Shown here: positions 31,780 through 44,189 of the stretch, one piece after another
Layout of the letters: every line of letters starts with the position of its first letter
How positions within the stretch are numbered: the stretch's first letter is position 1
From: Cryptomeria japonica
Taxonomy: Eukaryota > Streptophyta > Pinopsida > Cupressales > Cupressaceae
Assembly: GCF_030272615.1 (NCBI RefSeq)
Contig: NW_026729267.1
Span: 64,001 to 120,824 of the forward strand
Length of the DNA stretch: 56,824 bases
Direction of reading: 5' to 3'
Notes under the pieces: generated by a model
Database searches by the model: none
What the model was told of the DNA's origin: nothing
Seen by the model: only the letters and a program-made list of their open reading frames with translations
Translations under genes and position numbers: made by a program

Positions 31780-33170
31780 GAGGATCTTCGTGTCTTACAG
31801 ATGTGTGAGAGGCATCCCACTACACAGGTGTTGTGTGATTGATTAACAGAGCCTGAGGTGGATTGTATTGCAGCAATAGGCCTATATGATGTTATGTATA
31901 TGCTTGTGATTCGGACAAATCGTGGTTTGATCACAGCATTGGCAGAGCAGTGGCATAGTGAGACATGCACATTTCACTTAGCGGAGGGGGAGATGATGGT
32001 TACATACTACACATTCCCATTCGAGTAGAGATGGTGATGTATGATCGAGCTTGGGGGACAACAGCAGTGCAGAGATTCTTTGATAAGGATGTATTCATTG
32101 ATGATGGTTCTATAGCATGGGAGGATATAGCTACATTTTACGAGCCATTACCATCTGTGCTATCAAGGATTGTTGGGGGACTTCTATGCCCAGATCGATG
32201 ATCGCATGGAGTGGCTGTTGGTTGGGGTCAGGTTATCGAACAGATGATGATAGAGGGTACCCATTTTACATGGGGACCATGCGCGCTATCACACTTATAT
32301 CAGGAGCTACATGAGGTAGTATACTGAGAGGTGAGCTCATTGGGAGTAGGGATCACTTTGCCTCATATTTGGGCATGGGAGCACCTACCTATTACCTGAC
32401 TGGTGAGTCTGCGATTCAGGGCAGTGGACCAGCCATATGTATACATGTATGGAGGTATGATGAGTCAGCCCCACCTGGTGAAGTTAGAGTGGTGGTGATG
32501 GGCACTGGATGATTTAGATGTAGTGATCTGGAGGCCATACATTGAGTGTGAGCCCTGGGAGGATGATGCAGAGGCCTTGTTGTATGTGTTCATGACACAA
32601 TACCTCATTGGTAGAACAACCTACAATGTGGAGAGACAACTTCTCGGGATAGTATTGAGACAGTTTGGATGGAGGTAGGGATTGCCTAGTGGATCGGGAG
32701 AGTATGCATGGGTGGTCTAAGAGAGGTTCCAGTGGGGACCAGTGTTACCTTATGATCAGGCTCTGGCAGAGTTCCACACATTATAGGCTAGACCATGGTG
32801 GATGAGGCCGAGGGTGGTAGATGCAGGGGTTACGGAGGAGTATACATAGTAAATCACCGCACATTCGATTCCTCGGATATCCAATCTAGCAGAGCCTATT
32901 CCATCCTTTGAGGAGGAAGGAAGATAGAGACAGAGGAGGAGAGGAGTTTGTGGAGTAGTAAGTGGATGAGGGAGAGGGGATGGTGGTGGTGGGGATGGAG
33001 GAGGAGGAGGAGGTGGTGGATGATTATAGCAGAGAGGGAGAGGTGGGCAACCATTGCGGCTATCATAGGGACCTTTGATGCAGGGAGGCGTGAGATTAGG
33101 TGGTAGGGATGTGGGGGAGGGAGAGGCACCTATGGAGATAGGGGAGGGAGCCACTGGAGAGGGAGCCACT

Positions 33171-36062
33171 GGAGAGGCACCTATGGATATGGGGGATGGA
33201 GCTATAGGTGGTGGAGATCTGCGGGATCATATGATCTTAGTTTTGTAGACCTGAATAGAGGATATGGAGGTAGAGGTGGCAACTAGAGATGTGTAGTTGT
33301 TTACACGAGAGTCAGAGCTAACTTTAGTGTTGCGGGAGAGGGATAATGTGGTTCAATCTGTGTTGTAGATCTTCCTGCCGATTTTCCTTTACCATAGATC
33401 CTTAACAAACTTCATGCATGACATACCAATCATTTATACATTTCCAGCTAATCATTGTCCTTCATTAAATAATGCTTTTATCCATCCCATGCGCATTGTC
33501 ATAACTCGGTTGCAACTCGGTAGATACTAAACTTTACTCGGTAGACATTTCACCTTCATTAACCGATATTGATAACCTTAGGGTTTACCAACTAGGTTCC
33601 TTAGGGTTTACCGACTAGGTTCCTTGCTCGGTGACATAGTATAGTATTAACCTTACAATCAACAACATATTTAGGACATCAAAAGAATCTAAACATCATG
33701 ATCTCATCATTGTCTAACTCAGTAATAGTTGCCCATTGAATAACTTATTTCTCCCCTTATTCATCACATTCTTTCTGTGTCTTTTACCGACATCTTAATT
33801 CTCTTCTAATCAGTCTTCTCAAGATATGGCAACATCATACTGAATCAGATAATCAATTCCTTGACATCAATGACAAAATAATGTTATAAAGATAGTTATC
33901 ATCCTTCTTCAGTTATATCAATAATATTCAACAACCTTCTCAATATCCTTACTGAATATCAACAATCTCCTGATATTGAAATGCCAACAATATTTCTTAC
34001 TATAATGCCAACAATGATGTTTGATGTAATGTGATGAATGAATAGTTTATGTAAATGCATCTAGGTGGTTTTTAGATGAATGCAATATGGATACACAAAT
34101 GTAAAATACAAATGTTTATATGATGATTTCTAAATGAATGTATATGTGCAACGTATAAACCAATGTTTGAAACAAATGGTTTTGATGGTTATGATCTAAA
34201 TGTTGACAAAATATAGCTAAGTGAAATGATAATGTGATGATAATGCAACTCATGGGTAATGAATAATTGTATCTTAATGCAATTTAAAGGATAATGAATT
34301 CTAAATGAAATGAAATGAATGAGTATAAGAATATATTAGATGGATAGATGAACGCATTGATTAAATGGATAGATAAATAAATGCATGCAACTAAATGATG
34401 CTCATGATGATGATTGTAAATGATACTAAATGAATGCACAATAATGGATAATAATGGTAATAAATGCAAATGATGACAATTTCATCATGTAAATGAATCT
34501 AAATGTCATGATTTATGCATTGATAAAATGATATAATGATACTAATGTAAGTAAATGATAATGAACTACATGTAAATGCAACTAACTAATTTTAAATGCA
34601 TTTTAATGAACATCTAAGAATGAAGCTTAAAAAACCTATATGTATGCACATGATAATGAACTAAGTTTATTCAAATGCAACTAAATGTAATGAAATGATG
34701 ATGTGATTATGATAGATGAATGCAAGGTTGTTTAAACTTTGCATGATGCACTGATGATGTATCAAAGAACTATGTTGTGATTGTATCCAGGACCAACTCA
34801 TTTGTCAAATAACTTCTCATGTTAACTTTGTTCACACTTTGCATATAAAGCCATGCATATGAATAAGGAATGATTAAATGGATGGGTGACATGCAACAGA
34901 ATGCAATATAAATAGATGAGATGGAATGATGATCCATAATGCTTTTATTTTCATCATTGAGCATGGTAATATCGATCTTGGATGAGGCAGTAGGAACCAA
35001 GGATGGAGCATTGTACCTGCAAACAAATAGCAGGAATAAAGAATAGGGACCCTCTATAATGGTTCATGCTCATATGGTCAAGGTATATGATGTAGTCTGC
35101 AAGCCATAGTGATCCATGACTGAATTTTGCATAAGATCACATAGCTTAGTGAACTTCCCATGTAGACACCATTAGTACATGCCCCGGAACTTCATTGGAA
35201 TAATTCGCAAAAGTCATACAAACAAAATGATACTTAGGAACCATCCTGGCCACTCTAATCACTTGTGGATATCCCAGATTAGCGTAGGAACCTAATATAA
35301 ATGAATAAATAACCTACAAATCAACCAAGTATTTGATAGCTTAAACAAAATTTTCTTGTCAAAGAAAATGTTATCTTGTCTTTGTTTTGGTAAGGAAGGA
35401 TGCATCCTTGTTAAGATAGTTTGTGTGTTGATGTCGATTGTTTGGTCGATGTGATAAGTGGTCATGATTTGATTATTTCAAAATATTTATTTGGTATCTA
35501 CTTGGATGTGTATGTACAAAGTGTTGCCATATTTTTGATTGATTTTTTATGTGTTCTCATGTTTTTGAATTTTGTGTGTTTTTGAATGTTTTTGGAATTT
35601 TGTGAAATAGTTTGGAATGTTTTTTGGTATTTTGTGAGATAGTTTTTGAATGAAGAACCCAATGAATCTCAAGTAATATAGAATCCACTTCCATCAAATA
35701 GGTTAAGGGCATTTCCCTCAACTTAGACATGACTATGAAAAAGTAGGATGCGAGATGCATGAAGTACTATCCTTGATTGCAAATTAATAACAAGCCATGG
35801 TTTGGGTGGATGGATGTGTGGATGCAATGAATGTGATCGCAACAAGCCTGAAAGATAATGGAGCCATAGCCATTTACGAATGGTGCCTATTTGCTAGGTT
35901 TTCACCATCGTACTTACCCAATGTGCCACCGGAGTGGTTGTGCACCGTTTGGATGCATGATTTTTCTTTACTATTTTGATTTTTTGTATTTTCTTCAGGA
36001 CATTTATCTGAATATTTTTGGTGTTTTTTTGGGATGTATGGGAGCTTGATGCTCTGCACAGC
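33171..36062. other. Gypsy-B 3' zone between PMD gene and integrase
   Basis: No domain on either strand over 2.9 kb. Contents: a 23-bp tandem pair TTAGGGTTTACC(A/G)ACTAG... at 33578-33623; CTCGGTAGA repeats at 33505-33545; a 700-base stretch (about 34020-34720) dominated by AAATGA/ATGATG words; and a T/G-rich stretch at 35520-35650 with TTTTGAAT / TTTGTG repeats. Short open frames (34284-34469, 34770-35000, 35557-35760) look random. Confidence 0.45.
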
Positions 36063-37137
36063 TTATGTATAAAACTGTTTGAGGTGCATGTTGTTGATCG
36101 GATCTGCTAGCGGTTCTCCTTCTGAAGTAGCCAACTGATAGGCCCCAGACCCAAATATAGCAGTGATAACATATGGACCCAACTAGTTTGATTCAAACTT
36201 TCCCTGATGGTCTCTATTTGGTTGGTTAGGAGAATTCTCTCAAAGAACAAGATCACCTACCTCAAATGTACAAGGTATAACTTGATGATTATAGCTTCTG
36301 CTAATGCACTGTTGATAGGCTTTGAGGTGATTGTATGCAACTTGTCATTTCTCATCAAGTAGTTCCAAGTCTTGAAGATGGGAGACTCGGTATGCTTCAT
36401 CATCTATGAGATTATGCAAGGAAACCTGTAGAGATGGTATCTCAACCTCAATAGGTAAGATAGCTTCTGCTCCATAGACCAATGAGTAGGGAGTTGTGCC
36501 TATAGGGGTTCGAATGCTAGTTCGATATGCCCATAGTGTTGGATTTAATTGAACATGCCAATCACGGCTGGCATCATTGATTGTCTTCTTGAGAATTCTT
36601 AATATGTTCTTATTTGATGCTTTGGCCTGACCATTTCCTTGTGGGTAATAGGGAGTGGAAAAGCAGTGTTGGATGTGGAACTTTTCACAGAGCTCACAGA
36701 CATCCTGATTTTTGAAAGGAATCCCGTTATCTATGATGATGGACATGGGTACACCATACCAATAGATAATGTAATTAAGGATGAATGAGGTGATCTTCTT
36801 GTCGGTGACTTGGGTAAGTGGAACAACTTCGATCCACTTTGTGAAGTTTTCGGTAGCAATAATCATGAATTTGTGGTTGTTGGATGAAGATGGATGGATT
36901 TTACCCACAAGGTCAAGTCCCCATTGACAAAAGGGCCATGGTGTCGTGATTGGTTGCAATTTCTATGCTGGTGCATGTATCAAGTCTCCATGAACTTGGC
37001 ATTTCTTGCATTTTCTGACAAAGTAGTAGGAGTTTTTTTTCCATGGATGGCCAATAGTATCCAACATGTATGATCTTCCTGGCTAGTGAAGGACCGCTTG
37101 CATGAGCTCCACAAATTCCTTCATGTACCTCTTCCAA
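36063..37137 (-). pseudogene. Gypsy-B integrase
   Basis: Minus strand. The zinc-binding start reads EEVHEGICGAHASG...YYWPSM...CQKMQE (37137-36990). The core (36959-36345) has WGLDLVGKIHPSSSNNHKF, IIIDNGIPFKN and YPQGNGQAKASNK. The catalytic triad is D, D and a Lys where Glu is expected (AAA in place of GAA/GAG, near 36622), so it would be inactive. The C-terminal part (36344-36063) reads TFEVGDLVL, GKFESN*LGPYVI and GAYQLATSEGEP, ending LKQFYT and a TAA at 36063-36065. Integrase would join element DNA to the chromosome. No chromodomain follows. Confidence 0.85.
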
Positions 37138-37419
37138 GGCCTTTATTATCTCATCCTATTCCAAACATTGAAAGAGAGTACCATCAAGACTACATCCGTA
37201 TAGGGTTTCAGCTATGGTATATCAAGTGGTTTGGAGAATGAAGGTTTTACGTTAGTTATTTGATTGGTTAGGAGGAAGTGTGTGATCGCAAAGATAGGTG
37301 TAGAACTCACCATACCATGGGGATTCAGAACTGACAAGGTGACATATCATCTCAGATTTGGGAATATCATAAGAGGGAATTAAAAGCTATTTGACCAAGA
37401 ACTCATAGCGTGTTGAATT

Positions 37420-37899
37420 TTATGGAAGATCTAGGAGAGATGCAATGGTAGCCATAGCATCAGCAGCTTGATTTTGATCTCTCGGTATTTGTTCAAAGGT
37501 GATAGCTATAAAGGATGCTTTTAGATTGTCCACCTTTCACTTGTATGGCATGAGTTTGTCATCCTTGGTCTAGTATTCATCTATTACTTGTCAGATAACT
37601 AGCTGGGAGTCGCCATATATCTATAACTTTGTTAACTTCCATTGTATGGCTAGTCGAAGTCTTGTGATCAAGGTCTCATATTCTGCTATGTTGTTTGTGC
37701 ATGGAAATGTGAGCCTATAAGACTTAGGGATGTTGTCACCTAGAGGTGTGATAAACAGAATGCCTGCCCTCGAGCCATGCCTAGTGTATGAACCATCAAA
37801 GTATAGTTTCCATGGTTGTGCTATTATGATCATGAATATCTCTTCATCTGGAAAATTGGAAATGAGAGGATGATCACCTATGAGGGGTGCATTGGCCAA
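37420..37899 (-). pseudogene. Gypsy-B RNase H
   Basis: Minus strand. All four acidic catalytic positions can be seen: YFDGSYT, NNIAEYETL, IYGDSQLVI and NQAADAMA. Stops follow KLTKL (37621) and occur within the later part. The domain would remove RNA from the RNA-DNA hybrid during reverse transcription. It follows RT after a linker, and the zinc-binding part of integrase comes next. Confidence 0.8.
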
Positions 37900-39327
37900 C
37901 TAATCTGTAATAACTTGCCCCTTGATAGCCTTCCAGTCCACATACTCGATGTCAAATTCACTGAGAATCATCACCCATTTGGCTAAGCGGCCTGTCAATG
38001 CTGCTTTTTTGAGTAAGTACTTTAGTGGATCAATCTTTGCAATGAGTTCTACTTTATGTGTTAGTAGGTAGTGCCTTAGTTTAGTGGCTACCAAGATTAC
38101 TACTAGGCAAGCTCACTCAATAGATGTGTAATTGAGTTCATTGCCAACCAGTGTGCGAGAGATGTAGTAAATAGCACATTGTTTCCCCTCTGCATTATGT
38201 TGAGAAAGTAACACTCCTAATGTTGTATTAGTTGCTGAGATATAGAGCAATAAAGGTTTACTCAGATCTAGTAGGATCAACAATGGTGTATTCATGAGAT
38301 AGTCTTTAAGCATCTGAAATGCTTGCTGGCATCTAGTATCCCATTGAAAGCGGATGTTCTTGTGTAACATGTGTGAAAAGGGGTGACACTTATCTACCAG
38401 TTGTGCAATGAATCTGCAGATGGATTGTAGTCACCCTTGTAATGTCCTTAGCTGACTGATGTTCTTTGTAGGTGGCATGTCCATGATTGCTTTGACCTTT
38501 GCTGGGTCAACCTCAATGCCTTTGCTTAAGACAATGTATCTTAGAAGTTTCCCTGAGGTTACTCTAAAGACACATTTCTTTGGGTTGAGTTGAACAGGAT
38601 ATTGTTCCAGTCTATTAAATATTTTCTCTAATATGTCCAGATGACCTTCTCTTGTGAGTGATTTTGCTAGTAAGTCATCAAGACAATCTTTCATTATGGT
38701 ATGCATCATATCATGGAAGATGGTGGTCATTGCTCGTTGATAGGTCTCTCTTGTGTTCTTTAGACCAAAAGGCATTACATTCCAGCAGTATATTCCCCAT
38801 GGTCATGTGAAGGCCATCTTATGTTGATCCTTTGGTACGATCTTTATCTAGTTGTACCCGAAAAAGCCATCCATGAGTGAAAGCATGGCCTATCCTACTG
38901 TTAGGTCCACTATGATGTTGATGTTTGGTAGGGGGAAGTCATCTTTAGGACATGCCTTATTCAGATCTCTCAAGTCAGTATAGATACAAATGCCCCCATT
39001 AGGTTTGCTGACAGGCACAATGTTGGAGATCCAATCTACATAATCAATTGGTCTAATGAAACCAAGATCTAGGAGTTTCTTAAGTTCTGCTTTGACTAGT
39101 ACCGCGATCTGGGGATGCATCTTGTGAAGTTTCTACTTTATAGGCTTACCTCCTTCTGCGACTGTGAGGTGATGCATGACTAAATCAGGATCAAGACTAG
39201 GCATGTCTACATATGACCATGCAAAGTTGATCTGACATTTTTTGAAGAACTTGACAAACTTAGGTTGTTCCTCTGGAGTTAAAAGAGATGCTAGATGGAT
39301 GTGGTGAGGATTTTTAGGAGTCCCCAT
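37900..39327 (-). pseudogene. Gypsy-B reverse transcriptase and connection
   Basis: Minus strand. Motifs in order: HPQIAVLVKAELKKLLDLGF, NIVPVSKPNGGICIYTDLRD (finger/template region), DFPLPNI, MPFGLKNTRETYQRAM, then KDCLDDLLAKS where Y.DD is expected (TGT Cys replaces TAT Tyr, near 38685). Next come the thumb and connection: QLNPKKCVF, GIEVDPAKVKAI, FQWDTRCQQAF and LRHYLLTHKVELI. Five or more stops break it. The protein would copy element RNA into DNA. Confidence 0.85.
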
Positions 39328-39369
39328 GGTGTATTCTTTTGTCTCCTCGATGAGTATTGTTGAACATTC

Positions 39370-40467
39370 CTATTGTTTTCTAGAGGGGAGAATGTCAAAC
39401 CTTTCATCCTCAGGTGCCTCAGAGAGGTTTTCACCATTGGATACACTCTTTCTTTTTATTTTTGTGGGATCAATCAATTCCATAGTGTGGTTTTCACTGG
39501 AAGATCCATGTTTTATTGTTATATTTTTGTAGCTAAAAGGTTTGGCATCCACCCCAAAGTATGTTGCGCTATTAAGTTCAATGAAGAATATAGTTTTGTG
39601 ATCCCTGCTTGGTATTTTATCCCGTAATTCCAAAAAATCAATGTTTGCCTCATCGTTTTGGAAGTGGTCAAGGCATTGGGGGTTAGGTTGGTTCCATTCA
39701 ATGAGTTCAGGATGGATAATGGGTATTACCTCATCAATTAGGTTAAGTTCATGAGATGTTTCAGTGAGGGTTAAAACATTGTGGTAAAGGTCATTGATGG
39801 TAATCTCCCTGTTAGAATCGAGCATAGGATGTGACGTAGGGTTTGTGGAAGATGTTTCTAGTTCAGGAACGCAAGAGGTTTTAATCTGTACTTCTCCATA
39901 AACAAGGATTTCTTTGTGAGGTGGAGGGGGTGATACGTCTTCCTCATATGAAGTATTTAGATGTACTGAATCAAACTACCACTCATGTGAGTCGTTCTCT
40001 GAGTCACTTTCCAGTATCCAATTACTATACCATACTGGGATATCCTTTGAGTTAAACACTACAGGTGTGATCAGCTGATGTACCTGGATAGACGGAATGA
40101 CAAGTGCTGCAGGAAGGATTATGGGGATCAATGAATCTAATACTGGGATTATTGACATTGTTGACTCTGTTGCTTCTGCTAGTATTGCTAGTGTTGTTGA
40201 TACTACTGGGAATTTTGATATAGTTGTTGTTTCTAATGGTGCTATTGATGTTATTGTTGTTGCTAATGGGGTTGCTGGTTTGATTGGTTTAATGATTGGT
40301 GTTGTGGATGGTATTGTTTGGATTCTTAGCCTCAGTGGGGCAATCGATATGGTGTGTGGTGCTTCTGATATAATCAAAGGTGACCTCTTTGTAGTAGGCT
40401 GATATAGAGGTTTGCTGGGTTTCCCTTTGAATCTGAGCTTAGGAAGAATCTCCTTTTGAAAGCCCAA
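39370..40467 (-). pseudogene. Gypsy-B protease-RT linker
   Basis: Minus strand. 40467-39976 is a Pro/Ile/Thr-rich stretch ending in an acidic WILESDSENDSHEW segment. 39825-39370 is an acidic stretch (NLIDEVIPIIHPELIEWN, SEAPEDERFDILPSRKQ). Long low-complexity linkers of this kind occur between protease and RT in Tat-like elements. No catalytic domain is present. Confidence 0.6.
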
Positions 40468-41266
40468 TCCGGTGTTATCTTTGGGCTTTTATTCCAGCTG
40501 TAGTGGTTCGTGTCTTCCTTACTTGCAATGTCCCAAAGCACTCTGACCATCATATCTCATTTTTTTGCATAATGAGAAGGCCTTTTCCATATTGATTTAT
40601 GGGAAGCTTAGCTTGGGGGATGTTCGTGGTGATAGGATCTTTATAGATCCATTATGCTAAGTCCTTATCTTTGGTTTCTTCTTCTTGACTCTTTCCAAGG
40701 ATGAAAGGTGTCAAAGTGCATGCTGGCTTGACCAGTGGTGTTTGAAGTAACCGTTGAGGTTTACCATGAGTTCTAGGAGCAGTGGGCATTTGTCCGACAC
40801 AAAAGAGTTGGCTTAGATTGTACTCTCCAGTACCTTCCTCTGCCATTTTCATCTTGAGCTTCTCTTGCTTTGGTATAGTGGTGTTTGAACTGGAAAGAGA
40901 GGCTAGACTTATATATGATGTGGATGAGATGGCTTCTTTGTTGTTGAGAACAGTAATCTCTGGTTGGTGAGTTATATTGTGACAATATGCAAAGGGATTT
41001 GCATCACCCAGGATTGTAATTTCTACTCCATTATGAGGGAACTTGATACACTAATGGTAGGTGGATGGAATGGCTTGCATGGCATGTATCCAAGGTCTTC
41101 GTAACAACAAATTATATTGCAGAGGAAGGTCCAAAACTTGGCATATGATGTGCTTCACCACTGGGCCCACTTGGATTGGTAGCACAACTGCTCCTTTGGA
41201 TGAACGCTTTGCATCATCATAGGCTTTGATTGTTATCTTTTTGCAGGGATCTACTGATTCAATTGC
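40468..41266 (-). other. Gypsy-B decayed protease downstream region
   Basis: Minus strand, between the protease active site and the linker. No domain can be followed because of stops and shifts. It should hold the rest of the protease. The open frames 40652-40852 and 40773-40985 are fragments without motifs. Confidence 0.4.
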
Positions 41267-41551
41267 TTATCCCAATGTTGTGACCAATTGTAGTGTACAA
41301 ATATTCAAGCCTGCTCCATTGTCGATCAAGACTCGCTTGATCCTATTCTGGTTGATAAACCCTTCAATGTGGAGTGAGGCATTATGAGGTTGTTGGAAGG
41401 ATGTATTGTCACTTTCAGAGAAAGTGAGACAAGGTGATGATCTTAGACTCCCAACCATAGATTGGAATTGATCTGTATTTAGATTTGCAGGGACTGATGC
41501 CTCTTGGAGAGATTGATCCAAGATTGTTTTATGAGATGGGGATAGACACAA
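41267..41551 (-). pseudogene. Gypsy-B aspartic protease
   Basis: Minus strand. The stretch LTFSESDNTSFQQPHNASLH leads to IEGFINQNRIKRVLIDNGAG and LNICTLQLVTTLG. The active-site loop is D-N-G-A-G, the plant gypsy variant of D-T/S-G. The preceding SPSHKTILDQSLQEASVP module matches the one before the Gypsy-1 protease. It would cut the polyprotein. Confidence 0.8.
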
Positions 41552-41613
41552 TAGCTCTAAGATATATATCAGTGCAGCTGTCTTATCTAACTATTCCACA
41601 AGGTTATACTTCT

Positions 41614-43347
41614 TTAATGGTGATCTTGCCACCAACGTGTAACAACATTGCAGGTGGAGCTAGGATTTTGTATGGTAATGGTTGCAATTTGTTCACTGGC
41701 ATCATATAGGTGATTCACAGTGTAATTATGGGCGGCACGTGTATAATCAGTGGTATCTATGTTTCTCCCTGAAGTGGAAGGACCCCTTTGATCTTGTGAT
41801 GGAAGTGGATTTTTAAACATGAGATGATCATTGTTTGTTATTTTTGGGTCATGTCCTTCAATTTCAATGTCACCTCGATCAATAAGATCTTGAATAAGAT
41901 ATTTCAATCTATGACAATTTCTTGTTTTATGCCCTTTCCCTTGATGGAAGTCACAATGTTCAATGTCCCTCAACCAGGAAGGTTTGACCTGAGGTTCGTA
42001 ATTTGATGTTTTTGGTAAGGTCACCAGAGTTTGAGAAACCAACTGACGTAACACCATTTCAATAGGTTCCCCTAAGGGAGTGTATGTTCGTTGTGGTTTA
42101 AAATTTTGTTGGCATTGTCTGGGTTCCTCTTGAGGTACATTGCATCCTTGATTTGGGGGAGCAACTCTATTATTCTTGGGTGGGGGGTTTTGTCCCAGAA
42201 ATCAGACCACAACTTGTACACTTTTGATAGTCCTTGCATCCACAACCCCATCATTGACGATGCTTTTTTTTTTGTTCCAGAAGCTAGGCTTATCACTATT
42301 GAAGCATGGGTGAGGGCCATCCTTTGGCTCATTGTATATCTTGATAAGCCCTTTTTTTATGAGAGCCCGCTCACATTTTAAACCCTTGGTAATCATGTCA
42401 TTAAAGGAATCTGTGTCTTTCATGTCTAGGTGAAATTCCATTTCGTCATTTAAGTTGGAAATAAATATTTCCACTAACTCTTGTTTGGATAATTGAAGAG
42501 AACGTCCGCTAGACATTTGATGCCATCATTGTAGGAAAATTGAAAAATAGGTCTCCTGGTTTTTGCTTAGTATTACATAGATCTACCATGGTGATTTCAC
42601 GTTCAATGTTATGTGAGTAGTGTGCCAAGAATTTCTGGACTAGTTCTTCGAAGGTCCTAATGCCACCTGGTAGTCAGGAAAACCATGATGTGGTTGTTCC
42701 TCTCAAACTTTGGGGAAAGAGTCGCATTAGGTATGTGTCCTTGCATGCCACTTCTAGGCATGCTGAATGGAATTCTCTAACATGATTGCGAGGATCTCCT
42801 TTTCCTCGATACTTTTTGAACTTAGGTATTTCAAACCCTCGTGGAAAAGGTGGCATATTTAGATTCCTATCAAAGGGATAGGGACAAATATCATTAAGTA
42901 AAAACTGGTTTGTCTTCATGCCACTATGGAGCTATTGGGAGAGATTCTCGATTTGTTGCCGCAACATGTCAATGTCATTTGGAGGAGGAAGAGGAGGTGG
43001 CGGATTTCCTTGATGAATGTTATATCTGATGTGATCTTGACCTCTTTCATCCTCATTACAACTTTGACGTTCTGATGCTTGCCTTAGTTATGCAACATCA
43101 AAATCAAAGGGTAGTTTGGCTCCCTCTTGAGCAAGTCTTAAAAATTGAGCATTAGCATTGCTCCTGAGTATCTCATCAAAAAGTTGATTAAAGAGAGGGT
43201 TGTGTTGTGCCCTTTCTATTGCTGCAGGAATAGGAGTACTTGGATTTTCATCATTTGGGTTTCCTCTAAGAGCTTCTTGGAATTCATTGATGTTTCCTCC
43301 TCTTCCTCAATTTCCATTTGTCTAGATCTAGATCTAGTTTGAGCCAT
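41614..43347 (-). pseudogene. Gypsy-B Gag
   Basis: Minus strand, from ATG 43347 (MAQTRSRSRQMEIEEEEE). After a shift it continues in a frame with INEFQEAL. The retrotransposon Gag domain runs about 42919-42250: PKFKKYRGKGDPRNHVREFH, FPQSLRGTTTSWFS, LVEIFISNLNDEMEFHL. The knuckle CDFHQGKGHKTRNC (CX2HX4HX4C) is at about 41953-41912, followed by LKYLIQDLIDRGDIEIEG. Several stops are present. Gag forms the particle and binds element RNA. It shows the same domain order as the Gypsy-3 Gag. Confidence 0.8.
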
Positions 43348-43778
43348 TTTGTTTACAAGTTGTTGTTGAAGTTTGGTGAAAATAATGATGAGTTGTTGAT
43401 GAAATCAAAGATTTATGTTTGGTGGAGTGTTTTGTATGTGGATCTCTAGCACTAAAGGCAGATGTTACCAAAGTCTTTTCTTGAATTGCTTGTTGTATTT
43501 GATTGACAATGTTTGATGTGATAAGGTTTAGAGAGATTTGAGATGTGTTACAGACTCAACTACCTAGTAATGAGAGGATTCACTCATAGACTAGTTTTAA
43601 CCCGCCTAGAAATGCCTCTTAGGATGAGTTTATCCTAGATGTAGAGACACTCTAAAAACTAATGTAATGTTTGATTCAAGCAATATTGAAAGAGTACTTA
43701 GGAAAAAAACCTCTTGATATTTTGAGAGTTGGAATGGATTGATGATGTGTGAATGTGAGAATGAATGAAAGGTTAACT

Positions 43779-44189
43779 TCAATAGAAACTTTGTGTTACA
43801 AAAGGAACAAACTCTTCCTCTTCTTGTTCAGGGGTTGGGGGTTCTTCCCTAGCTGAGTTATATGTGATACAAATATCTGGAAAGAAGGTAGGATTGATTT
43901 TTCCTCCCTTGTTCTTATGATAACTCAAAGCTTTGTATTCAATAAAAGCTCTGTGGTTTAATGACTCTTGATCAAACTCGTTTGTTTTTCCTTGAAGATA
44001 TAGACGCATGTGACGTAAGAAGGTTCTATAAGAGACAAAGATTTGTCTATTAAGATAGAATAATTTCCTTCTTTTGATGAAATCCTTTGAGCTCAATGGT
44101 CTTTTATTCAAGTTGATATGTTGATGAAGATTCTTCTTCCTCAAGATGTGAAGAATGGTCATATAGTTTGATACTTTTGTTGTTTGCAC
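43779..44189 (-). CDS. Small ORF upstream of Gypsy-B gag, unknown
   Basis: 136 codons on the minus strand, uninterrupted. Begins MQTTKVSNYMTILHILRKKN, is basic in the first two thirds and ends with an acidic EEPPTPEQEEEEFVPFV segment. No domain is recognised. Ogre-type elements are known to have an extra ORF between the primer site and gag, and the position fits. It could also be a chance frame, as the neighbouring leader is AT-rich. Confidence 0.4.
   Translation of the reverse strand: MQTTKVSNYMTILHILRKKNLHQHINLNKRPLSSKDFIKRRKLFYLNRQIFVSYRTFLRHMRLYLQGKTNEFDQESLNHRAFIEYKALSYHKNKGGKINPTFFPDICITYNSAREEPPTPEQEEEEFVPFVTQSFY

Larger units (their letters stand above)
31071..33170 (+). pseudogene. 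Plant mobile domain (PMD) gene, antisense within Gypsy-B
   Basis: Exon 1, 31071-31145, reads MPVSIADHRIKRVHLF*WPD then DYGPV and ends at a donor GTATGT. The intron is 31146-31779, ending TGTGTGTAG. Exon 2 continues in phase 0 with EDLRVLQMCERHP. PMD landmarks follow across frames: LITALAEQWHSETCTFHLAE, SIAWEDIATFYEPLPSVLSR, GGLLCPDR, GTHFTWGPCALSHLYQELH, IWAWEHLPIT, VIWRPYIECEPW and IVLRQFGWR. It ends with a Gly-rich tail (about 32960-33050). In-frame stops include TAA 31119 and TGA 31840, with at least two shifts. PMD proteins are plant nuclear proteins also carried by transposable elements. Here the gene runs opposite to pol, between integrase and the 3' LTR. Confidence 0.8.

Noticed and set aside
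32756-33169. Pro/Ser-rich minus-strand frame
   Set aside because: It is the complement of the Gly-rich tail of the antisense PMD gene. The plus-strand reading has the domain.
33578-33623. Telomere-like TTAGGGTTTA text
   Set aside because: Only two copies of a 23-base unit that is not a pure TTTAGGG repeat. No interstitial telomere array.
40097-40402. Hydrophobic plus-strand frame resembling membrane segments
   Set aside because: It is the complement of the Ile/Thr/Pro-rich protease-RT linker of Gypsy-B.
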